From contig NZ_CP082273.1 of assembly GCF_019880385.1 (NCBI RefSeq), positions 1,922,001-1,986,000 on the forward strand: a DNA stretch of 64,000 bases, given 5' to 3'. The DNA is from Nocardioides coralli (GTDB lineage: Bacteria > Actinomycetota > Actinomycetes > Propionibacteriales > Nocardioidaceae). The position numbers were made by a program, and so were the translations under genes. The notes beneath the pieces are model-generated. The model did not search any database. It worked only from the letters and a program-made list of their open reading frames with translations, and was not told the origin of the DNA. This document shows, piece after piece, positions 1-10,624 of the stretch (within the stretch, counting starts at the first letter, position 1; every line of letters begins with the position of its first letter).

Positions 1-2
1 GA

Positions 3-407
3 GACACCTGGGCGCTGCTGTACCGGCCTGGAGGCGAGGGCGGGAGGCACTACTTGGCGTTGCTGGTGAACGGGGAAGAGCGCGAAAGCGGGTCCGGTTT
101 CGACATTCCTGACACGACCGAGATCGGGTTCGGAGGTGGGCTGACGCCAGGGCAGGGCAACTACTACCTGTACGGCCTCGTCACCTCCCGGATCCACACC
201 GTGCGCGCAGAGGGCCGCACGGGGCGTGGGCATTCTGACGTGATGACCACCGCCCTTTCCCGAGCATCGGCCAACGACGGAGGTGCCCTGCGCGTGTTCG
301 TTGTCGTTCGCCCGCCGGTCGAGGACGTGAGCGCCCTTGTGGGACTGGATCGAAAGGGGCGCACAGTTCAGCGAATCCCGTTCCCGGGGATCGATGATCG
401 TTCCTGA
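3..407 (+). CDS. C-terminal part of an unrecognised protein, cut by the left edge
   Basis: The reading frame is open from the first bases of the window and ends at a TGA at 405-407, so the start lies outside. About 134 residues are visible. They contain a hydrophobic stretch around the LALLVNG segment, a glycine-rich middle and a C-terminal part with a short beta-like run (LRVFVVVRPP). I do not recognise a family and no catalytic motif is evident. It is convergent with the lipoprotein gene on the other strand, about 120 bp away. A TTG at 54 could act as a start, but continuity to the left edge makes a longer protein more likely. Confidence 0.5.
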   Translation, partial: DTWALLYRPGGEGGRHYLALLVNGEERESGSGFDIPDTTEIGFGGGLTPGQGNYYLYGLVTSRIHTVRAEGRTGRGHSDVMTTALSRASANDGGALRVFVVVRPPVEDVSALVGLDRKGRTVQRIPFPGIDDRS

Positions 408-527
408 CGCCACGCCCGCTGCTTGGCAAAAGGCTGGTTCGCGTCAGGCACCACCGCGCCCGCCCCCTACGGTGCGCTGCGACTTTCCAAGAGGACGGAC
501 CAGAGCCCCGGGACGAAGCGGCGCGGT

Positions 528-1076
528 TCATGACACGTCGAGGACGATCCTTTGCTCCGGTCGCAGCTGCAGCTCGGCAGGGTTGCCAGCCACCCGGCGG
601 CCGTTGACAGTGACCGACACTCCGTTGTCGGTGGTGACGCCGCCGATCTGGTCCTCACTGAGCGGCACGTTCCACTGGGTGAAGAGTTGGCCGAGGGTGA
701 AGGTCTCACCGACGGTGTCGGCCTCGATGTGGATGGTGCCGTCGCTCTCATGCGTGTGGACGGCCGACATGGCGCCGGTGCTGGGGTCCACGCCGATGTT
801 GGGAGGGATGAGTACCTGCTCGCCGTCAACGACGATGCTGAGGGTGGGGTGGTAGTGCTCGGCGGTGCCCATCGGTCCGAGGTCGAGTCCCGCCGCCTCA
901 ACCAGGCCGGGGACGTCGTCGACCGGCGCCGGCCAGGGCGGCATCGTCGCGGCGGCGCCGCGCTCCTGCGCCACGGGGACTGAGCCGTCCCCGTCACCGG
1001 CACATCCGGCGAGGGCGAGCGTCGCGACGGTGGCCAGGCTCATCACCACGGTCGTCGATCGGATTCGCACGTTCAC
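528..1076 (-). CDS. exported lipoprotein with His-containing motifs
   Basis: This 182-residue protein begins with an Arg-containing signal peptide and a lipobox (LALAGC) near residue 25, so it should be a lipoprotein on the outer face of the membrane. The mature part carries HYHP and VHTHESDGTIHIE-like segments, whose clustered histidines could bind metal. The family is not one I can name. The GTG start at 1076 is chosen because it gives a full signal peptide. It also sits seven bases after a TAGCAT -10 hexamer (1084-1089), which suggests a leaderless transcript. It lies downstream of copA in the same orientation after a 214-bp gap with no gene, so it may have its own promoter. Metal binding is inferred from the histidines and the neighbourhood only. 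Confidence 0.7.
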   Translation of the reverse strand: MNVRIRSTTVVMSLATVATLALAGCAGDGDGSVPVAQERGAAATMPPWPAPVDDVPGLVEAAGLDLGPMGTAEHYHPTLSIVVDGEQVLIPPNIGVDPSTGAMSAVHTHESDGTIHIEADTVGETFTLGQLFTQWNVPLSEDQIGGVTTDNGVSVTVNGRRVAGNPAELQLRPEQRIVLDVS

Positions 1077-1290
1077 GACCCCGATGCTACGAGAGCGCTG
1101 GCCGGGGACGGTCGTCAGCACCGGTCGACACATCCCGGTGCGGAGACCGGACTCGGCTCGATTCTCGGGCCGGCATTCGCCTGCGTGCCTCGCGTGGTGA
1201 GCGATGCGACGGCGCATCGGGTGAGGCACCATCCCGCTGCCGCCAGCAGCCGCTTGAGCGGCACGCTTGGCGTCGTGCGTGTGAGGTCTC

Positions 1291-3693
<2,403 letters not shown>

Positions 3694-3746
3694 CGTCGTT
3701 CCTCCTGATTCCAGCGTGCCTCGCACGTGATGGGTGGTGCGCGCGT

Positions 3747-4793
3747 TCAGTGGGTGTGGTCGTCCTGGTCGCCGGACTCGCCTGCGGGGTCGTCCGACCC
3801 GCCTTGTACGTCGGCGGTCGCAGGGGTGGACGCAGAGAGGACGAACTCCGCGGTGCGGACCACGCCATCGAGCCGGAAGTCGAGGTAGAGGCGGTAGCTG
3901 CCAACGCTGGGGGCGGTGGCGGCGAATCCGACCGTGTTGCCGATGGCGTCCTCGCCGTCGGTGGGGTGGACGTGGAGGTAGGCCAGGTCACCCTCGCGCA
4001 GGGCGACCAGGTGTCCGCGGGCCCCGAGGTAGGGCTGCAGGTCCTTGATCGCTCGTCCGTCGCGGGTCACCTCGAAGGCCACGTCGCTCTCCTTGCCGGC
4101 GGTGAAGTCTCCGGTCAGTCCCACCCGGTAGCCGTCGACGATGTCGACCCGCTCGGACCTCGCCGCTTGGGCGGATGGTCTGCCGGTGGGTCCGGTCACC
4201 GTCAGGTCCGCGCCCAGGGTCAGCGGTACCGGGGCGTCGCCCTCGGGAGGTGCAGGGGTGAAGTCGGCGAAGAGCCGCCAGGTGCCGCCGGTGAGGTCGA
4301 CCGTCGTGCTCCAGGTGCCGTCGGCACCCAGCTCGGGGTGGACGTGCTGGAAGCCGGTGAAGTCGCGGCGGACGGCGATGAGGTGTAGTTCCTTCTCGTG
4401 CTCAACCTGGTAGTCGGTCACCGGGTCGCCGTCGGGGCCCTGGATCTCGAAGGCGATCTCCTGGTTGCCCGCCGGCAGAACGGTCCGTGCCGGGACCAGC
4501 GTGAAGCCTGCCTCGGAGACCTGCAGCCCGCCAGGCACCTCGACCGCGGCGGCGTCCTGGGAGTCGGCGTTCGAGTGCCCACCGTGTCCGTCACCGGCCG
4601 CATCGGCGTCGCTGACGCCGATAGCGGAGTGGTCGGAGCCTCCGCTGGAGTCGTGGTCGGCGGCGGCTGGCTCTCCCAGGGGGCCGACCTGGCCTCCGAG
4701 GAGCAGTGTCGCGAGGAAGACCGCGGCCAGTGCGGTCCCGAACCCGGCCAGCTTGACCGGGGTCGGGACCTCGCGAGTCGAGGGCGTGTTCAT
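3747..4793 (-). CDS. His-rich exported protein of copper operon
   Basis: A 348-residue protein with one N-terminal membrane segment (about residues 13-33) followed by a His- and Asp-rich region ([19 protein letters not shown]), then two beta-rich stretches containing HVHPELG and LHVHPTDGE, and a C-terminal acidic tail ending in HTH. The histidine clusters outside the membrane suggest extracytoplasmic copper binding or chaperoning. Proteins of this kind are commonly encoded beside copZ and copA in actinobacteria, but no enzyme function can be assigned. Its ATG overlaps the copZ stop (ATGA at 4790-4793), indicating translational coupling, and copA follows 53 bp later. Confidence 0.75.
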   Translation of the reverse strand: MNTPSTREVPTPVKLAGFGTALAAVFLATLLLGGQVGPLGEPAAADHDSSGGSDHSAIGVSDADAAGDGHGGHSNADSQDAAAVEVPGGLQVSEAGFTLVPARTVLPAGNQEIAFEIQGPDGDPVTDYQVEHEKELHLIAVRRDFTGFQHVHPELGADGTWSTTVDLTGGTWRLFADFTPAPPEGDAPVPLTLGADLTVTGPTGRPSAQAARSERVDIVDGYRVGLTGDFTAGKESDVAFEVTRDGRAIKDLQPYLGARGHLVALREGDLAYLHVHPTDGEDAIGNTVGFAATAPSVGSYRLYLDFRLDGVVRTAEFVLSASTPATADVQGGSDDPAGESGDQDDHTH

Positions 4794-5074
4794 GCGACCT
4801 GGTAGCCGGCCTCCCGCACGGCCGTGGTGACGGCGTCGGCGGGGACAGGCTGGTCGGCGGTCACGGTGACCGCACCGGTGGTCAGGTCCACGGCGACGTC
4901 TCGGACGCCGTCGATCTGCTGGATCTCCTCGGTGACCGAGCTGACGCAGTGGCCGCAGGTCATCCCGATCACCGTGTACTGGCTGACCTCACCGGCGCTG
5001 GTGCTGGAGCCCGTGCCGGCGTCGGCGGTCGTGTCGGTCGTGGTGTCAGTGGAGCAGGAGCATGCGGTGCACAT
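4790..5074 (-). CDS. copZ: copper chaperone with heavy-metal-associated domain
   Basis: A 94-residue protein. Its C-terminal two thirds form a classic heavy-metal-associated fold with the MTCGHC motif, which binds Cu(I) and hands it to the ATPases. The N-terminal extension carries a Cys-rich MCTACSC segment followed by a Thr/Ser-rich linker, so it may add another metal site. The ATG at 5074 is preceded by a GAAAGGAAG ribosome binding site. It lies 70 bp after csoR and overlaps the next gene by four bases. A role as a cytosolic copper carrier between CsoR-sensed copper and CopA/CopB is inferred from the fold and the operon. Confidence 0.9.
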   Translation of the reverse strand: MCTACSCSTDTTTDTTADAGTGSSTSAGEVSQYTVIGMTCGHCVSSVTEEIQQIDGVRDVAVDLTTGAVTVTADQPVPADAVTTAVREAGYQVA

Positions 5075-5144
5075 GTGGGTGCTTCCTTTCGGTGGTGATC
5101 TTCTTCGGTGGGCCCGGATCGGGGTGGTCCGGGGGTCGTGGGGG

Positions 5145-5486
5145 TCAGGAGCGGACGAGCCTGGCGATGGCGTCGGACGCTTCGCTGACCTTGGCCTCGG
5201 CGGCGGGGCCGCCGAGGTGGGCGGCACCGGCGACGCAGTGCCGCAGGTGCTCGTCGAGCAGACCGAGGGCGACCGCTTCGAGGGCCTTGGTGGCGGCGGA
5301 GATCTGGGTGAGGATGTCGATGCAGTAGGCCTCCTGGTCCACCATCCGGGTGATGCCGCGAACCTGGCCCTCGACCCGGCGTAGCCGCCGCTGATAGTCG
5401 GCTTGTCGGGTCAGGTAGCCCGGCGTGGTCGTGTCGGTCTCGATCGCGGTGGCTGAGTCGACGGTGATGTGCGGGGTCGCGCTCAT
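5145..5486 (-). CDS. csoR: CsoR-family copper-sensing repressor
   Basis: A 113-residue all-helical repressor. The RRLRRVEGQVRGI segment and the metal ligands Cys55 (YCIDILTQ), His80 and Cys84 (EHLRHC) match the Cys-His-Cys site with H-x3-C spacing that binds Cu(I) in CsoR. Copper binding releases DNA in this family. The ATG at 5486 overlaps the stop of the upstream ATPase gene (ATGA), so it is co-translated with copB. The expected targets are the two GGGTATC-type dyads at 7647-7697 in front of the operon, giving autoregulation. Confidence 0.92.
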   Translation of the reverse strand: MSATPHITVDSATAIETDTTTPGYLTRQADYQRRLRRVEGQVRGITRMVDQEAYCIDILTQISAATKALEAVALGLLDEHLRHCVAGAAHLGGPAAEAKVSEASDAIARLVRS

Positions 5487-7621
5487 GCGTTCGCCTCGAT
5501 CCGGTCCGGGTCCTCGGTGTGTGAGCCGGCTGGCGTCTCGCTCAACGGCGCTGCGGCGTCGGGGCTGAGGTCGAGTCGGCGCAGCAGTTGTGCGTTGAGG
5601 GCGACCACGACCGTGGAGGCGGACATCAGGACCGCGCCGACCGACATGGGCAGCAGGAACCCGATGGGTGCCAGCACACCGGCGGCGAGGGGCACGGCGG
5701 CGAGGTTGTAGCCGGCGCCCCAGGCCAGATTCTGCAGGCTCTTGCGGTAGGTCGCCTTGGACAGGTCGATGAGCGAGATCACCGAGCGGGGGTCGTCGGA
5801 GGCGAGGATGATGCCGGCGGAGCCGATGGCGACGTCGGTGCCGGCGCCGATCGCGATGCCGACGTCGGCCTGGGCCAGGGCGGGGGCGTCGTTGACGCCG
5901 TCCCCGACCATCGCGACCTTGCGGCCTTCGGCCTGGAGTGCGGCGACCGTGGCGGACTTGTCCTCGGGTCGTACGCCGGCGTAGTAGCGGTCGATGCCGA
6001 GCTCGTCGGCGACCGAGGCGGCGACGGCCTCGGCGTCGCCGGTGATCATCACGACCTCGACGCCGCGGGTGTGCAGGGCCTCGACGGCGGCGCGGGACTC
6101 GGGTCGGATCTCGTCGGCGAGCCGGAGTGCGCCGGCGACGGTGCCGTCGACGACGACGTGCAGGATGATCGCGCCCTCGGTCCGCCACTGCTCGGCGACG
6201 TCGAGCTCGGTGCCGTCGACCTGGTCCAGCAGCGCCGGACCGCCGACATGCACCTTTGCTCCCTCGACGGTCGCGGAGACTCCGACCGCCGGGGATGAGC
6301 TGAAGTCGCTCCCGGCGTGCACGGTCAGGTGTTGCTCCTTCGCGGCGCGGACGATCGCGCGGGCAAGCGGGTGCTCGGAGTCCGACTCGGCAGCCGCGGC
6401 TAGTGCCAGCAAGGCATCCGCGTCGAGGTGGGCATCGTTGGCGGGCTCGACGGCAGTCACGGTGGGCTGACCCTTGGTCAGGGTGCCGGTCTTGTCGAAC
6501 AGGATGCTGTCGACGCTGCGCATCGACTCCATCTGCAGCCGATCCTTGACCAGCACTCCCCCACGTGCCGCGCGCTCGGTGGAGATCGAGATGACGAGCG
6601 GGATGGCCAGGCCGAGGGCGTGGGGGCAGGCGATGACCAGGACGGTGATGGTGCGGATGACGCCTTCGTCGGGCATTCCGATCAGGGTCCACACGACGGC
6701 GGTGATCAGGGCGGCGCCGAGGGCGAACCAGAACAGCCAACCAGCCGCGATGTCGGCCAGCCGCTGCGCCCGTGAACCGGAGGCCTGCGCGTCGGCGACC
6801 AGCTTCTGGATGCCGGCCAGAGCGGTCTCCTCCCCGATCGCGGTGACCTCGATCCGCAGGCCGGAGTCGGTGGCGACCGTGCCGGCGACCACGGCATCAC
6901 CGACGGTGCGGCGTACCGACTTGGACTCGCCGGTGATCATCGCCTCGTCCATCGACGCCGATCCCTCGACGACGCGTCCGTCGGCCGGGACGCTGCCGCC
7001 GGGTCGGACGATCACCACGTCGCCGAGGACGAGGTCGGCGGGGTTGACGGTGACGACCTCCTCGCCCTCGACCCGTTCGGCCTCGTCGGGCAGCAGCGCG
7101 GCGAGGGAGTCCAATGCGGAGGTGGTCCGGGCCAGGGACCGCATCTCGATCCAGTGGCCCAGCAGCATGATGACCACCAGCAGCGCCAGCTCCCACCAGA
7201 AGTCGAGGTGGTGGGCCAACAACCCGAGGGTGGCGCCCCAGGAGGCGGTAAACGCGACGGTGATTGCCAGGGCGACCAGCAGCATCATGCCGGGCTGTCG
7301 GGCTCGGATCTCCGAGACGGCGCCGGTCAGGAAGGGTCGGCCGTACCAGCCGTAGAGCACGGTACCCAGCGCCGGGGAGACCCAGTCGATCCCGGGCAGG
7401 TCGGGCAGGGAGTAGCCCAGCAGGTCGGCGAACATCGGCGAGAGCAGGACCGCGGGGACGGCCAGCACCAGCGATCCCCAGAACAGTCGGCGGAACATCG
7501 CGACGTGGTCCCCATGACCCGCGTGACCGTCGTGACCGCCGTGACTGTCCTGACTCCCATGTCCCTGGTGCGCGGCCTGGTGGTCGTGGGTGGTGGCTTC
7601 GGGCCCGTGGTCGGTCTGCAT
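5483..7621 (-). CDS. copB: P1B-type ATPase with CPH motif (CopB-like)
   Basis: A 712-residue heavy-metal ATPase and first gene of the copper operon. The N-terminus lacks a Cys-type metal domain but has a long His/Gly/Asp run (residues 5-40, many HG and HD pairs). The membrane metal site is CPH (ACPHALGLAIP) rather than CPC, the signature of subgroup P1B-3 (CopB). TGES, DKTGT, SEHP and GDGVND are all present. CopB-type pumps have been linked to Cu(II), Cu(I) or Ag(I) export, so the exact ion is not certain. The ATG at 7621 has an AGGAAGGAC ribosome site, and the leader contains two CsoR-like operators. Confidence 0.93.
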   Translation of the reverse strand: MQTDHGPEATTHDHQAAHQGHGSQDSHGGHDGHAGHGDHVAMFRRLFWGSLVLAVPAVLLSPMFADLLGYSLPDLPGIDWVSPALGTVLYGWYGRPFLTGAVSEIRARQPGMMLLVALAITVAFTASWGATLGLLAHHLDFWWELALLVVIMLLGHWIEMRSLARTTSALDSLAALLPDEAERVEGEEVVTVNPADLVLGDVVIVRPGGSVPADGRVVEGSASMDEAMITGESKSVRRTVGDAVVAGTVATDSGLRIEVTAIGEETALAGIQKLVADAQASGSRAQRLADIAAGWLFWFALGAALITAVVWTLIGMPDEGVIRTITVLVIACPHALGLAIPLVISISTERAARGGVLVKDRLQMESMRSVDSILFDKTGTLTKGQPTVTAVEPANDAHLDADALLALAAAAESDSEHPLARAIVRAAKEQHLTVHAGSDFSSSPAVGVSATVEGAKVHVGGPALLDQVDGTELDVAEQWRTEGAIILHVVVDGTVAGALRLADEIRPESRAAVEALHTRGVEVVMITGDAEAVAASVADELGIDRYYAGVRPEDKSATVAALQAEGRKVAMVGDGVNDAPALAQADVGIAIGAGTDVAIGSAGIILASDDPRSVISLIDLSKATYRKSLQNLAWGAGYNLAAVPLAAGVLAPIGFLLPMSVGAVLMSASTVVVALNAQLLRRLDLSPDAAAPLSETPAGSHTEDPDRIEANA

Positions 7622-7646
7622 CGGCTCGTCCTTCCTGCGTCGATCA

Positions 7647-7665
7647 GATACCCGTAGGGGGTATC
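7647..7665. promoter_or_regulatory. CsoR-like operator 1 of copper operon
   Basis: A 19-bp palindrome, GATACCC-N5-GGGTATC, with perfect 7-bp arms 26 bp upstream of the copB start. G-tract dyads with TACCC/GGGTA arms are the known target type of actinobacterial CsoR, and csoR is the second gene of this operon. Confidence 0.75.
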
Positions 7666-7680
7666 AACGAAGCCGACCTT

Positions 7681-7697
7681 ATACCCCCACTAGGTAT
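7681..7697. promoter_or_regulatory. CsoR-like operator 2 of copper operon
   Basis: A second dyad, ATACC-N7-GGTAT, 15 bp beyond the first. The arms are shorter but of the same TACC/GGTA type. Two sites suggest cooperative or stepwise copper control. Confidence 0.55.
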
Positions 7698-7912
7698 GCC
7701 GCAAGCCCGGGGGTGGTGGAGGGAGCGGGTCGCGAACCCTCCGCCCGGGTGGGGCTATCGCGGGTGCGGGGCGACGAAGGCGCTGCGTACCGAGGTGGCC
7801 ATCAGTTCGGGGACTTCCTCAGTAGCGAGGCGTCCAGCGGATGCCTCTTCGGCGGCGGCGTGCATGAGGGCGTGCATGACGGCGGTCGTGGCGCCAGCGC
7901 ACCGCCACCTCG

Positions 7913-8510
7913 CCGCTGATAGACCTCGGTCTGCTGACCCGTCGCCCCGTGTCCGCCGGGGTGTTCGTGATCGGCATCGCCACCGCGCTCATGGTCGCGG
8001 TGTTCTTCCTCGGCTCGTTCTACCTCCAGGATGTCGCCGACCTCGGACCTCTCGCGACCGGGCTGCTGTTCCTTCCCGTCGCGCTGTTCACGATGGCCGG
8101 CGCGAACCTCGGCGGTCGAATCATCGGGCGCACCGGCGGCGCACCCTCGGCGTGGCCGGACTGCTCGTCGCCGCGATCGGCCTCCCGTCCCGGTCTTCGC
8201 GCCCACCACCGTGGGTGTGGTGATCGGCATCAGCCTCGGCGCCGCCGGCATCGGGGGTCTCTTCGTGGTCGCCGCCGCCACGGCGCTGGGCAACGTCGCC
8301 CCACACGAAGCCGGCATCGCCTCCGGAGTGTTGTCCACCTTCCACGAGTTCGGCGCCTCACTGGGTGCCGCGGTCGTCTCCAGCGTCGCCGCGGCCAGCC
8401 TGGCCGCGCAGACCGTCGACGGGTACGCCGACGCGTTCACCACCGCCGCGATCGCCGCCGCCGTCTCCGAGCTCATCGCGGGAGCGGTCATCCCCGCTCG
8501 CCCGCGCTGA
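7913..8510 (+). pseudogene. remnant of DHA2-type MFS exporter (C-terminal half)
   Basis: Three successive reading frames read as the second half of an EmrB/QacA-type drug exporter. They are DLGLLTRRPVSAGVFVIGIA onward to GRIIGRTGG, then a short piece (TLGVAGLLVAAIGLP), then VPVFAPTTVGVVIGIS onward to the stop at 8510, which includes the typical ATALGNVAPHEAGIASGVLS segment. At least two frame changes between about 8130 and 8200, plus the missing N-terminal half, indicate a decayed gene. The 212 bp to its left holds nothing recognisable except the copper operators. Confidence 0.75.
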
Positions 8511-8631
8511 CCCGGCCCTCAGAGCGGACGACGAACCAGCGTCGGGGCCGCTCCACAGGGGTTGCCCCGACCTGTGCCGCGAAGCGGCTGTCATCAGCCG
8601 ATCCACCAGCCCAGTGACCCAGTCGGGTGGG

Positions 8632-8838
8632 TCACGCGAGTTGGTAGTCGGCTTCCTCCACGGCCGCACGAACAGAGTCGTCGGCCACGCCCTGGTCGCT
8701 GGAGACGGTCACCTCTCCGGTCTCCAGAACCACCGAAACCTCGCTGACGCAGGCGATCTCCCCCACCTCCTCGGTCACCGAGGCGACGCAGTGGCCGCAG
8801 GTCATCCCGGTCACGGTGTAGGTCTGGCTCTGTGGCAT
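8632..8838 (-). CDS. copZ: second heavy-metal-associated domain protein (CopZ-like)
   Basis: A 68-residue single heavy-metal-associated domain with MTCGHC, the standard Cu(I)-binding loop, and the usual beta-alpha-beta-beta-alpha-beta pattern. Unlike the copZ at 4790, it has no Cys-rich N-terminal extension. The ATG at 8838 has a GAGGAGAG ribosome site. It follows csoR2 by 49 bp and both are on the same strand, so it is most likely co-transcribed from the CsoR-regulated promoter at 9196. No ATPase follows it, and the chaperone presumably serves the pumps encoded at 1-7.6 kb. Confidence 0.88.
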   Translation of the reverse strand: MPQSQTYTVTGMTCGHCVASVTEEVGEIACVSEVSVVLETGEVTVSSDQGVADDSVRAAVEEADYQLA

Positions 8839-8887
8839 CGGTGGCTCTCCTCTTGTTGTCGGCTTGGTCGTGGGTGACGGTTGGGGA

Positions 8888-9184
8888 TCAGGATCGGACC
8901 AGGCGTGCGATGGCGTCGGAGGCCTCCTTGAGCTTGACCTCGGCCTCCGGCCCACCCTCTCGGACGGCGTCGGCGACGCAATGGGCGATGTGCTCGTCCA
9001 GCAGACCCAGAGCGACGGATTGCAGGGCTTTCGTCATCGCCGAGACCTGGGTGAGGATGTCGATGCAGTACTGCTCCTCCTCGACCATGCGTTGCAGACC
9101 GCGCGCCTGGCCCTCGATCCGGCGCAGCCGCTTCAGGTAGGCGTCCTTCTCGTGCAGGTAGCCGTGCTGGCTCTCCGACTCCAT
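8888..9184 (-). CDS. csoR: second CsoR-family metal-sensing repressor
   Basis: A 98-residue CsoR-type repressor with ligands Cys40 (YCIDILTQ), His65 and Cys69 (EHIAHC), the same Cys-His-Cys arrangement as the first CsoR. It lacks the 15-residue N-terminal extension of that copy. The ATG at 9184 sits seven bases after a TACGCT -10 hexamer (9192-9197) with no ribosome site, so the mRNA is probably leaderless. A TACCC-N5-GGGTA dyad overlaps this -10, which implies autoregulation. It is divergent from the DUF6153-like/DUF305 pair, which may share the operator. Confidence 0.9.
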   Translation of the reverse strand: MESESQHGYLHEKDAYLKRLRRIEGQARGLQRMVEEEQYCIDILTQVSAMTKALQSVALGLLDEHIAHCVADAVREGGPEAEVKLKEASDAIARLVRS

Positions 9185-9195
9185 GTTCGGGAGCG

Positions 9196-9210
9196 TACCC
9201 CCGAAGGGTA
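9196..9210. promoter_or_regulatory. CsoR-like operator between divergent copper genes
   Basis: TACCC-N5-GGGTA dyad. It overlaps the -10 hexamer of csoR2 and lies 46 bp upstream of the TAGCAT -10 hexamer of the divergent gene at 9257, so one site could control both directions. Confidence 0.65.
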
Positions 9211-9256
9211 TGGGGGTTGCGTGCGGGAGCCGCCCACCCGGCCCCTAGCATGGGTA

Positions 9257-9832
9257 ATGATGCGAGGCGCCTCGGCACGACACCAGCCGGACGGGCGGAC
9301 TCTCGAAACCGGGTCCGCGCCGCTGGCGAAGCGCGTCCGGTCGTCCCCGGACCGCACGGCGTCACGCCGCGGGCGAGGCTGGTGGATGGTCTTCGCCGTC
9401 GTTGCCGGGCTGTTCGCGATGCACGGCCTGGGAATGCACGGTGTGCACTCCATGGAGGCGTCCTCCGCGGAGCACTCAGGGTCATCCACGTCCGCTCAGC
9501 AAATGGTCGCGATGGATCGTGGTCCTGACGGAGACGATGCAACCTCCGTTGTGGTGACGGATGCAGGCGACCGGACCGGCGCCGTGTCGAATGAGCACGG
9601 CATCAAGCTGGCGCCCACACCGGAGCAGTCGCCCTCGCCGGGGGCGGGTCTCCTTGGAATGTGCCTCGCTCTGCTGGCCCTCGGACTGCTGTGGCGTCTG
9701 ACCCTGGCAGGTCGCCGACTCGCATGGACGATCCCGCGTGGCGCGCTTCTCGATCGTGTCGTCGCGCTGATGGTGACGGCTCGCGGGCCTGGTCCTCCTC
9801 TGCGGGCGCAACTCTCCATCTGGAGGTGCTGA
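9257..9832 (+). CDS. DUF6153-like small membrane protein
   Basis: A 191-residue protein with a cytosolic basic N-terminus, a membrane segment ending in MHGLGMHG (around residue 50), a Ser- and Met-containing loop, and a second hydrophobic stretch (GMCLALLALGLLWRLTLAG) near residue 140. The MHGLGMHG signature resembles actinobacterial DUF6153 proteins, which often neighbour DUF305 genes. Metal handling is plausible but unproven. The ATG at 9257 lies five bases after TAGCAT (9246-9251), and a second ATG follows at 9260, consistent with a leaderless transcript. A later ATG at the membrane segment is a possible alternative start. It is followed 74 bp later by the DUF305 gene. Confidence 0.6.
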   Translation: MMRGASARHQPDGRTLETGSAPLAKRVRSSPDRTASRRGRGWWMVFAVVAGLFAMHGLGMHGVHSMEASSAEHSGSSTSAQQMVAMDRGPDGDDATSVVVTDAGDRTGAVSNEHGIKLAPTPEQSPSPGAGLLGMCLALLALGLLWRLTLAGRRLAWTIPRGALLDRVVALMVTARGPGPPLRAQLSIWRC

Positions 9833-9906
9833 GCGGCACCCGTGCGGACACCCATAGGTGTCCGGATGGTTCTGCCTGCCCACACCAAACCCTGAAGGAG
9901 AACACC

Positions 9907-10509
9907 ATGAACAACGCCAAGACCCTGAAGCTCGCCGCTCCCCTGCTCGCACTCGGGCTCGCCTTGACCGCATGCGGCGGAACAGACAGCGACACCGAGG
10001 CGGCTCCGGCCGACCACAATGACCAGGACGTCGCTTTCGCAACCGAGATGATCCCGCACCACGCCCAAGCCGTGGAGATGTCCGAGATCGCCGCCGCCAA
10101 CGCCGAGTCCCCAGAGGTCAGGGACCTGGCCGAGGACATCAGTGCCGCTCAGGGCCCGGAGATCGAGGTGATGAGCTCCTGGCTCGACGCCTGGGGTGAG
10201 GACGTGCCCGACACCGACGGCGGTATGGGCGGCATGAACCATGGCGGGTCGGACGACATGGGAGGCATGGAGGACATGCCGGGAATGATGTCCTCGGACG
10301 AGATGGGCGACTTGGAGTCCGCCTCCGGCTCAGAGTTCGACACGATGTTCCTGACCATGATGATCGAGCACCACGAGGGAGCGATCGAGATGGCTCAGAC
10401 CCAGCAGGACGAGGGCGAGTACCCCGAAGCCGTCGACCTCGCCGAGACCATCGAAGAGACCCAGACCGAGGAAATCCAGACGATGGAGGACCTGCTCGAG
10501 TCGCGATAG
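9907..10509 (+). CDS. DUF305 lipoprotein
   Basis: A 200-residue DUF305 protein with a lipoprotein signal (ALTACGG). Two DUF305 halves each carry a His-His motif (EMIPHHAQAVEMS and MMIEHHEGAIEMA), separated by a Met/Gly/Asp-rich loop with many methionines and MGGMNHGG. The family folds as a ferritin-like helical bundle and is frequently copper-linked. Methionine- and histidine-rich loops suit Cu(I) binding outside the membrane. The ATG at 9907 has an AAGGAGAA ribosome site. It is followed by a strong hairpin. A decayed copy of the C-terminal part of such a gene is present at 30157-30318. Confidence 0.9.
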   Translation: MNNAKTLKLAAPLLALGLALTACGGTDSDTEAAPADHNDQDVAFATEMIPHHAQAVEMSEIAAANAESPEVRDLAEDISAAQGPEIEVMSSWLDAWGEDVPDTDGGMGGMNHGGSDDMGGMEDMPGMMSSDEMGDLESASGSEFDTMFLTMMIEHHEGAIEMAQTQQDEGEYPEAVDLAETIEETQTEEIQTMEDLLESR

Positions 10510-10555
10510 GGATCTCGCGCTCCTCATCGCGGAGCATGAAAGAATCCACCAGATG

Positions 10556-10596
10556 GCTGGTCCCGGGTCGGGAACGCCGCCTGGTCCGGGACCAGC
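10556..10596. terminator. hairpin between convergent DUF305 and cydB genes
   Basis: Perfect 11-bp stem, GCTGGTCCCGG with CCGGGACCAGC, and a 19-base loop, located between two convergent genes. There is no U tract, as often in high-GC actinobacteria, so terminator function is inferred from position and stem strength. Confidence 0.55.
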
Positions 10597-10624
10597 TATC
10601 GACTCGCCGCCCCGTTCGGCTGCC

